A stretch of 29,004 nucleotides of DNA. Source: Plantago elongata (Eukaryota > Streptophyta > Magnoliopsida > Lamiales > Plantaginaceae). Position 1 is the stretch's first letter. Each line of letters starts with the position of its first letter. The stretch covers positions 1 to 29,004 of the forward strand of contig JAYMSP010001775.1 in assembly GCA_036897095.1 (NCBI GenBank), in the 5' to 3' direction. The translations under genes were made by a program, and so were the position numbers. Below are positions 21,892 through 29,004 of the stretch, one piece after another. The notes below the pieces were generated by a model. It was not told the DNA's origin. It searched no databases and was given only the letters and a program-made list of their open reading frames with translations.

Positions 21892-21985
21892 AAGATGGAA
21901 TGGCAAGATATAACTGGAATAGCAAGATATACTCGAATAGAATAGCAGGATATAACTGGAATAGAATAGCATCATGTCAGAATAT
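21892..21985. repeat. Degenerate short tandem repeat inside the solo LTR
   Basis: Repeated units of roughly 19-24 bp built on ggaata(gaata)gcaagatataact occur four or more times with length variation, from about 21892 to 21985. Confidence 0.7.
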
Positions 21986-23980
21986 CAAGTTATAACAAGA
22001 ATACAAATCAATAAATTCAGTAACAATCATATAGTTAGTAATCGCAATTAGTCTTCGTGACGGGGTCAGTCGTCGTCGTGTAGTCGAAGTCAGAGTTAGG
22101 CAAGCAGACAAGTAAGCAGAAACAGGTACTGGAATTAGGCTTGAAAGGTAACAACTTTCCCAAAGCCGGATGCCGAAAGCTTGTAATCACTCACCTTGGA
22201 TGGACTTGTAAGCTACGCAACCTTGCGATTTCTTCAGAGTACGAAGTTCCTGGATAAGGGCAATGCTACTTATAATTTATACTAGAATAAATCAAGGCGC
22301 CCTTAAACCCCCACAATCGAGAACAACAAGTCAAGCAAGCATAATCGTATCAGGATAACTAGACATACATACTCGACTGAGGCAAGGCATAACAACAGAC
22401 CCAAGCTCGGAAGAGGACCAAGCATGACTGGTACAGGTAGTCGACTCACAGACAGAGGTACATAACAACACGGACATCAGAAAACAGGGCGCAAGGAATA
22501 TAACAACAACTCGCAGATCGACATGCCAAAAAACAGGTCATGACTGATTTAATAATGGACAGTAACTAGCAGATATCAGGAGACATGGCACAACACAGAA
22601 ACCAGTTCGACATGGAAGATTATACATAGCTACGTGAATATCAAGTGGAGAAACAATTACATGATTTAGCATGTCTTTTACCACAAAGTAAGACTATTTG
22701 TAATTTGGGAGATATCCTACGAACATGCTCCTTAATTTATGAAGCTACACCCCCACTTTCAAAATACTTCTTTGACAAGTTCTCCCAAATAATTTAATTG
22801 ATATAATATTATAATAGTAAATTTCTAAAACTCTACACAAGGATACATGGTACACATAAAACCTTGACACAGACATGGGTGGGGCTCATTCCAGTAAAGG
22901 ATGTCTAACAAGTGCATGTTTGTTGATCATTATTGCAAACTGATTATAGCTCTTTGGACTTTGGAAGATAAATCACCAAGTTATGTTTGCAAGAACAGAT
23001 TATACCACCTTCTGACAACTTAAAATAATCTGCTAGAATGAACTGCAAATAACCAATCTTTATAAATAAATCAAGAGTAACGTAGATAAGGCTTTATCCA
23101 TCCATAAGTTACTACCACATACTTAACTAGGGGTCACAAAAGTCCTAGAAAATCTTAGAATCTTCTGCAAAAACACCACCTTTAGGCATCTAAGATTATA
23201 TACCTACTACCACTATCACAACTATTTTTCTTTACAGATGTGATAATTAAAGTTAAATCCATTAGTTTCATTTCCCCTTTCAAACTCTTAACTTGTAACC
23301 AAATGCTCCAATAAGAGTAATTTATAGGACTAGAGAATTAGAGTTAAGGCCTCTATGATTAGTCGATTATATACAACTTAGAAATTCGATATTGACCATT
23401 CAGTAATGCATATGTATCATTAGAAAGCTAAGAATCCAAATATGTAGAGAGTTACAAACTTACAGGTAACAAGTGATAACAACCCTCAAATCAATAGAAG
23501 CGCATACAAATCGGATACCAAGAGTCAAATACTAACAACACTAAAAATTCATAGAACACACACTTGTATCCTACTCATGAATGCTCAAGAAATATGCAAT
23601 ATAAGCTAAGTCAATCAGCAAACTCACATTTTCTGGAAGCAATAACTTGTTGACACTGAGATCAAATCGCACTGAGATATAATGTCTAGTTGTACATACT
23701 AGCAGCATTCAAAAAAAAATCCATATAACACAACTGAAACAACAATCAAACACCAAACATGTAACAATTAATTAACACAGTTTCCCATCCCAAAATTCGA
23801 TTGAAAATCGAAAGAGAAGGGGTACTAACAGGAGAAATTGGTCGAGTATACGACACTAATCCGGTGTGAAGGATGAAGGCGCGGTGAAGGGTGAGAGTGA
23901 GGGTGAGAATGGCCGAGAGAGAGGGGCGAGGCGAGGGAGCAGGGGAATGGGTGGTGTGACGAAAATGAAGGTGTTGAGGC

Positions 23981-23990
23981 CCCTTTTATA
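23981..23990 (-). promoter_or_regulatory. TATA box of the solo LTR
   Basis: TATAAAAGGG on the - strand, about 690 bp from the LTR start, is followed by a C/T-rich, GC-richer stretch (about 23860-23970) that looks like a transcribed leader. It is the expected U3/R promoter of the LTR. Confidence 0.6.
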
Positions 23991-24932
23991 GAGGTTTTTC
24001 GGCCGGCTAGCTTCTCGGATAAGCTTGGTCGCTTTTCTCTCCGACCAACCGCCTCTTGTGGCGTCTATGGCTTCCTTGGGAAGCTTTCCAATTTGACCCG
24101 TTATTGGCTTGTGTCACAAGCTGCGACGAAAATTCTCGAAGAAGGGAGGGCAAAAGGGGAAATTCCCACGGCGGCTGGCCGGTTGCTTCTCCAGGAAGAA
24201 AGTAGCGGGAAGGGATCGCCAAGAAGATGGAGAAATGGCGGAGATGAAGAAGACGGCCAATTGGGAATAAACGGGAGAAGAGTGAAGAGGAAGGAGATAA
24301 TTAAGGGTACAATTGGTATTTTTCAAGTATATAAACTTGGTTCCTTCTGAACTCCAAACGACTCGTAAATAAATTCCGAAAAATACAAATTCGATATCCG
24401 GGACGATATTGGACGCGAACTGAACTAGAACCAAAAATAATTTTTATTTTTTATTTTTATTATTATTTTATTAATTTAATGTCAAATAATAATTTTAACA
24501 CTACTCGTAATTAACTGGCGAGTACGACCGGCCATTAATATCCGAATTTGACCCGCTGTTAATAGTCAAAATAACATTCAAAATATTCGCACGCGTCGAA
24601 TCAGGGGTCAGTTGTCAGATCAAAATAGTAATATTAATATCAATTAATTCTAGTACAACGTATTAAAATTCAAGGTTCTTACATCTTTTACCTGTGATTC
24701 TAGAAAAAAGTCACATGAAGCAGACCATGGCTGAAAACAGGACTTGGGAGATAGTCCAGTCCAACCTTAGAAAAGGATTGAATTTGGCACTTGTTAATAG
24801 TCACCGCATAGTAAAATGATACATAAAATTACCTTCGTTGAAAGCTGATAGGAAACTTGGTAAGGTCAGAAGGTGTGTGCCATCCTAGGTATAAAAAATT
24901 CACACCGGCGTTCTTTTCATGTATGTTCTTCG

Positions 24933-24973
24933 CCTCAATAACATGTATGATGTACACCTCAATAACATGTATG
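24933..24973. repeat. 24-bp-period repeat at the Helitron deletion junction
   Basis: cctcaataacatgtatg occurs at 24933 and again at 24957. The repeat lies where the minus-strand helicase jumps from its SMSRP motif to its IPRM motif, which is where a large part of the gene is missing. Confidence 0.75.
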
Positions 24974-26021
24974 TTCTTTTCATAGGTCTGGACATACTAT
25001 CGGACTGTATTAGTATGGAGAATAAAAGTCGGAGGAATCATCCAGAACCCCATAAAATTTGCTTCCTTAATATCATGGATGTATTCTTTGTCGACACAAG
25101 CAATGCCAATGTATAGTATGCATTGCGGTATGTTGGATGAACTACATCATCCACAATCTGCAAGTCTTCATAGCATGTGTAGCCCCTTATGTGACTCAAC
25201 AGTAATACGCATTAAATATATGAGCCCGATCTTAATAGGAATGTAGTATATTTTTCCAACTTTATTGTTGAAATTCCTGTCTCTTCACGTTTCTCGTGAA
25301 GGATACCAGAAGTTATATCTAGTAAACTCAAAATATAGATAATTACGTGCTTTAGGATGATTTCTATTGAACTCCATCCATTTAATGAACTTTTTTGTCT
25401 CGGCAAGAGTATGCTGCTCCAATAAGTTAGTGATGAGATCACTATCTTTGAATGTGACCGATTGTTCACCTTCCAAATGAAATGTAAACGCTCTATAGGT
25501 GGATCTTTATAATGGATATCATATCCCATTATACGACATACTGTCTCACATGCATATACGTACCGTCAATCAACATAATCCTTCACCTCGTTATCCACAG
25601 TTAGTTTTGCACCTATCATGTTCACATCCTTATTGGCATACTTGAACAAATACTTGATTGAATTGATCTTATTGCATTTTTCAACATTTGTGTGTGTCTA
25701 ATACTTCATCACCAGTAACAAATTATAAGGACAAATAAACATATAGTTTAAGAGGAAGACAACCTATAAAATACGCATGACAATGAAGTTGGATTAATAT
25801 AGATGAAATATTACTCAATACTTCAAGAATGTTAGTTAATTATAAATTTCATTTGTTATCAATGATATTGCTATTCTTCTCAATAGTGACATTGATATCA
25901 CACATTTTATAAACAGGTAGTCATTAGCTCCAAACATTGTCCTCTAATTAAACGACTTAGAAAATTTCATAGAGACATCATACACGCAAGATGCCTTCGT
26001 ATGCAACAGTCCACACAGTAC

Positions 26022-26450
26022 ATGAACCATATACTTAGAGACAACTTTATGCAACTCGGGATTTGAGTTCTTTATCATGTATCTCAGTGCAAATGAAATT
26101 GTCTATGAAAGTTGCTAATATATTTTTATGCTCTCAATCAACCCATAGTAGCATATGTGCATGAGGAAGCCCGTGCTTTTGAAATTCAAAAGTATACATG
26201 ACTACAACATATAATAAGATAATAATAAATTATGTAAATGTGAAATGAACCATATACTTAGAGACAACTTTATGCAGTTGGGGGTTTGAGTTCTTTATGA
26301 TGTATCTCGATGCTAATAAAATCGTCTAAGAAAGTTGTTGACATATTATTGTTATCCTCTCGGTCAACCCATAGTAGTATATATGCATAAGAAATCATGT
26401 ACTTTTGAAATTCAATAGTATACACGACTACAAAGTATAATAAGATAGTA
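26022..26450. repeat. Tandem duplication (~223-bp unit) of the Helitron HUH region
   Basis: Copy 1 is 26022-26244 and copy 2 is 26245 to about 26450. Both begin atgaaccatatacttagaga and contain caacccatagtag and cttttgaaattcaa. On the - strand each encodes the Rep HUH segment with its own decay. Copy 1 keeps His-Ala-His (26155-26163) but has a stop just after WVD. Copy 2 reads Tyr-Ala-Tyr (26381-26389) but stays open through WVDRED. Confidence 0.9.
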
Positions 26451-26812
26451 TACCCGCTAAACTAAATTACACTTATCTACAATTTTACCAACTCACTATG
26501 TTTTTCTGTTATTTTTTCTTTACTACTCAACTTAATTTTAATTTTATAAATTCACTATGAATTTCTATTCATTTATTACTTATTTCTTTAAACAACACTG
26601 CCTCCGCCCCGCTAAGCACGTCCTACTTCTTTTAGGATATGCTCTTAAGAAAATTAATAGTTTATCGTTTGTATTGGGGGAGATAAATGATAAAAACATG
26701 AAAAGTTAAGAAGACAGTGGTGAATGAGGTTTATCGTTTTTGCTATATTGGGTATGAGACTATATTAACATCACAAACATAAAATGGAGATAGAGATATA
26801 CTTGGCGGGACG
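26451..26812. other. AT-rich intergenic DNA
   Basis: No coding sequence is recognised. The rest of the Helitron Rep N-terminus expected upstream of the HUH region on the - strand is not detectable here. Confidence 0.4.
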
Positions 26813-26850
26813 GTGGGTGCACTCAATACTCGTGGGTGCACTCAATACTC
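26813..26850. repeat. 19-bp perfect tandem duplication
   Basis: gtgggtgcactcaatactc occurs at 26813-26831 and again at 26832-26850 without mismatch. Confidence 0.95.
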
Positions 26851-26910
26851 TATTGATTGTCTTTTATCAATAAACCATAAAATAAAAAGATTGTCACCGT
26901 AAATATACAT

Positions 26911-26997
26911 ATTCTTTTAAAACAACTAAAGAATGACTCGAACCCCGACTTATTGATTAGAGGTGAAGTGTCTTACCAATTTAATTACGCTTCGTTT
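26911..26997 (-). mobile_element. Short tRNA-derived SINE-like insertion with 17-bp target duplication
   Basis: The direct repeat tcaccgtaaatatacat flanks this 87-bp insert exactly at 26894-26910 and 26998-27014. On the - strand the insert holds a tRNA-like core: attaaattggtaagacac (A-box region) and GGTTCGAGTC (B box, 26944-26935), with cacctctaatcaataag between them. It ends in a T/A-rich tail. A long target duplication and an internal Pol III promoter are hallmarks of LINE-driven retroposition of tRNA-derived RNA. The insert is short for a SINE, and a tRNA retropseudogene is the alternative. It does not keep a full cloverleaf. Confidence 0.65.
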
Positions 26998-27014
26998 TCA
27001 CCGTAAATATACAT

Positions 27015-27829
27015 TACCTTTTCTATTTAATAAAACGTCATACAATTTTCATTTTAAATGTCTAATAAAACTCGATACATTATTAAAAATGTAAACAATC
27101 TTCTATCTTTACATTGAAAATATACATTTTTACTAAAGATACATATTACTATATTTTAATTATTATTATATATTTTGATTTTTATGAAGGGTGTGATGGG
27201 GGTCAGCCCCTTCAGACCATGGGAAATGTGAGCATCATCATTTTCATATTATAATAATCTCAAACACAGTGTTCAATTTCATTTTTGTTCTATATATTTT
27301 CTTCAATCACACTTGATTAATAACATCATAATAGTATATCTACAAAATTTAAACTCAACTATCTAACTTTTATAATCTCTATTATTTATTTATTTATTTA
27401 CATATTATTAAATTTTCTACTTTGTCAACTTACTAATTTATTTTCTTATACGTCCTTTACAATTTTACATATAAATAATATATACTTCCTCCATCGTGCA
27501 CCAAAGTTACTATTTTCATGTGGCAAATTTTACGACTCCACTTGACTAATACCCGTATAATGTTTATATGTACAACTTTACCAAACAACGGTATATTCTG
27601 TATTCACTCTATTGTTACTTCATTTAAATAATAATTATATTTCTACTTTGACAATCAGCTGTTATTTTTTTTTTCTATTAACTAAGCGTGGTTAGATGGT
27701 TGCGGACTTTTGTTTTATTTTTTGTGTTGAACAAATCCTGTTTACTTTCAAAAAAGATTATTAATATTTATTGATTCTTTATTATTCGAGTTGTGCACAA
27801 TGTCGTTTCCTTATCATTTTGGAAAATAT
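27015..27829. other. AT-rich intergenic DNA
   Basis: No genes are recognised. It includes an (ATTT)n tract at about 27383-27400. A single degenerate Stowaway-like end (acttcctccatcgt) near 27484 has no partner that I can find. Confidence 0.4.
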
Positions 27830-27831
27830 TA

Positions 27832-28082
27832 CTCCCTCCGTCCCAGCAAACTTCATACATTTGTTATTTTTAACCGTCCCACCAAACTTCATACATTACT
27901 AAAAAAGGAAGTTACTCCACCACCAACAAATAATAAACAATATCAATTTTACAAAAAAATTACACATTTTACAACTAAAAATACACTTTTCTCCACCTTC
28001 TTCATTTTTTATCATTACTTTAACTTTTTGTATAAAACTACGCGCCAACACTAATGTATGGAGTTAGATGTGACGGAGGGAG
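27832..28082. mobile_element. Stowaway-type MITE, 251 bp
   Basis: The terminal inverted repeats start CTCCCTCCGTC (27832) and end GACGGAGGGAG (28082). They stay similar over about 30 bp (26 of 30 by eye). TA dinucleotides flank both ends (27830-27831, 28083-28084), the target duplication of Tc1/mariner elements. There is no transposase, so it is non-autonomous. A caaacttcatacatt motif occurs twice near the left end. Confidence 0.9.
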
Positions 28083-28509
28083 TACTATATTATTTTTAGT
28101 ATTCTTTGCTAGTTATAATAATATACAAAATAAATTAACTAAATAATTCAATTATATGTCATATATCCTATTAAATGGAAGGGCGTGGTTAGTAGTGTAG
28201 TCAAGTTAATTAACTAATTTTTGGATAATAATTATTTTGTGAATAAATAAGTACATTGCTTTGACTCATGTTATAACTTTCACAAATTTGAAACTTGATT
28301 GCATGAATGTTGTATTTATTCCATAAAAATAAGATGATTAATAAATCATTTTTGGAAGTAAGAATTTGCCATCTAGGATTTTTGACTATGTGACATGCTT
28401 CTCTATTAAGATAGTCCATCAATTAAAAATAATATATGAATTCACCGCCAAACACTTTTCCAAGTTAGTGACAACATAATTAATTAATAGCCTGCATTGA
28501 CCGTAAGTA
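28083..28509. other. AT-rich intergenic DNA
   Basis: No coding sequence, repeat or transposon end is recognised. Confidence 0.4.
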
Positions 28510-28652
28510 ATGCTTAGTAACCGTAAGCATTACCCGATATATGTGTTCGATGTCTAGTACGATATTTAAATCCGATGCTCAATACTCGTGTTCATGTCCG
28601 GTATCCGTATTCGATGCCCGTCACCCGTATTTGATGTTCGATATCCGTAAGC
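28510..28652. repeat. Degenerate short tandem repeat (~20-25 bp period)
   Basis: Successive units of the form (t/c)ccgtatt(c/t)gatg(c/t)(c/t)cg(a/t)(t/c)a are seen, most clearly from about 28570 to 28646, with more diverged and longer units before them. The array ends right at the TG of the next LTR (28653). Confidence 0.65.
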
Positions 28653-29004
28653 TGTAACGCCCCAGATTCTAGTCCGGACGTCAAGGACTATGTCAACCTC
28701 CAAACTTAATATATACTATTAAAATATTTGCAAACTCCAAAATACATACAATACCAGTAAAGCATTTCCAAACACACCGATAAGTTTAGATTTCAAATAC
28801 CGAAAGTCACAAACAACATCGTATTTTATAAGTTCAAAAGCAGAAAACAACCCACGTCGTCGCGTGGTAGTTTTTATCCCGGCGCAGTCAGATAGCCTAA
28901 TCAAACCCCCCGTCGTGCTCCTGTCCTGGGAACATATTATAAAACGAGAGTGGGTTAGTCAACAGACTAAGTGAGGATAATCAGGCATGCATGAAATAAA
29001 TGAA
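28653..29004 (-). mobile_element. End of a second gypsy-type LTR related to the solo LTR, cut by the window edge
   Basis: It starts TGTAACGCCCC on the + strand. It shares with the solo LTR (21124 on) cggacgtcaagga(c/t)tatg near the end. Farther in, both have cctgggaa, acttagtgagga/actaagtgagga and a(c/t)aatca(a/g)gcatg in the same order. It is therefore a diverged member of the same or a sister family in the same orientation. The other end is beyond the window. Confidence 0.7.

Larger units (their letters stand above)
21124..24683 (-). mobile_element. Solo LTR of a Ty3/gypsy-type retrotransposon, 3,560 bp
   Basis: Read on the + strand it runs from TGTAGCGACC (21124) to GTTCTTACA (24683); on the - strand it starts TGTAAGAACC and ends GGGTCGCTACA. 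TG...CA ends are flanked by the 5-bp target duplication TCTTT at 21119-21123 and 24684-24688. Removing the insert rejoins Helitron helicase coding sequence on either side, an independent proof of the boundaries. There is no internal coding sequence and no second copy of the ends, so it is a solo LTR formed by LTR-LTR recombination. TGTAAGA-type starts with multi-kilobase LTRs are known for the Tekay/Del chromovirus group, so that lineage is plausible but unproven. Orientation rests on the TATA box at 23981-23990. Confidence 0.82.
21031..26450 (-). pseudogene. Decayed Helitron Rep/helicase on the - strand, interrupted by a solo LTR
   Basis: Pieces in order on the - strand follow a Helitron protein. 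A Rep region with the HUH motif (GLPHAHMLLWVD, near 26155) is followed by SIKYLFKYANKDVN (about 25660), YDIHYKDPPIERL (25525-25480) and VTFKDSDLITNLLEQHT. Next come VVHPTYRNAYYTLALL (about 25140) and QSDSMSRP (about 24990). An IPRMAHT-like piece lies near 24880 and PVFSHGLLHV near 24740. The tail ILALDEEG...NVVYKEMFKKF ends at a TGA (21033-21031). Frameshifts and stops are frequent. Several hundred residues of helicase expected between SMSRP and IPRM are missing. A 3.56-kb LTR interrupts the last part. The protein is certainly non-functional. Confidence 0.85.

Noticed and set aside
24007..24350. Open frames on both strands in the GC-richer part of the solo LTR
   Set aside because: They lie just upstream of the LTR TATA box in U3 on the - strand, overlap on opposite strands, and have no family resemblance.
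21124..24683. A complete retrotransposon rather than a solo LTR
   Set aside because: No second copy of either end, no primer-binding site after an internal LTR end, and no gag-pol coding were found inside.
26911..26997. A functional tRNA gene on the - strand
   Set aside because: Only the A/B-box-like core is present. Acceptor stem pairing is not evident, and the 17-bp direct repeats mark it as a retroposed copy.
27484..27680. Another Stowaway-like MITE
   Set aside because: Only one degenerate end (acttcctccatcgt) is visible, with no inverted partner or TA-flanked right end.

Overview
This window looks like nuclear DNA from a flowering plant, most likely an asterid near Lamiales. The genes are intron-rich, intergenic DNA is AT-rich and packed with decayed plant transposons, and the best-resolved transcription factor resembles Antirrhinum Delila. 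The lineage call rests on remembered family features, not on a search.

Three genes can be reconstructed exon by exon. (1) A plant BCL7-domain protein on the + strand (3520-8682, 3 exons, 176 aa), a predicted SWI/SNF chromatin-remodelling subunit, with a first intron of about 4.3 kb. (2) A mitochondrial GrpE/Mge1 co-chaperone on the - strand (9803-12633, 5 exons, 288 aa), convergent with the BCL7 gene. (3) A subgroup IIIf bHLH regulator of the Delila/JAF13/GL3/EGL3 type on the - strand (15873-19002, 8 exons, 632 aa). It has a 15-nt microexon, a GC-AG intron and an unusual glycine in helix 1. The three genes are ordinary neighbours with no shared pathway.

Both ends of the window are transposon graveyards. 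On the left, a probable Ty1/copia LTR (1 to about 1211) abuts a frameshifted Helitron helicase tail. This Helitron ends at a textbook 3' terminus, a hairpin followed by CTAG, at 2476. On the right, a second and older Helitron lies on the - strand (21031-26450). It has a duplicated HUH motif region, a large internal deletion and many stops. A 3,560-bp solo LTR (21124-24683) with TCTTT target duplications splits its last coding segment. Further right are a tRNA-derived SINE-like insertion with a 17-bp target duplication, a Stowaway-type MITE, and the end of a second LTR related to the solo LTR, cut by the window edge.

Between the GrpE and bHLH genes (about 12.95-15.5 kb) is a mosaic of gene-like fragments, an internal duplication, a 75-bp tandem repeat and LTR-like non-coding DNA. 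I see no CRISPR, operon, rRNA or convincing tRNA gene, and no evidence for a new multi-gene system. The most informative features are the nested transposon history and the unusual details of the bHLH gene.
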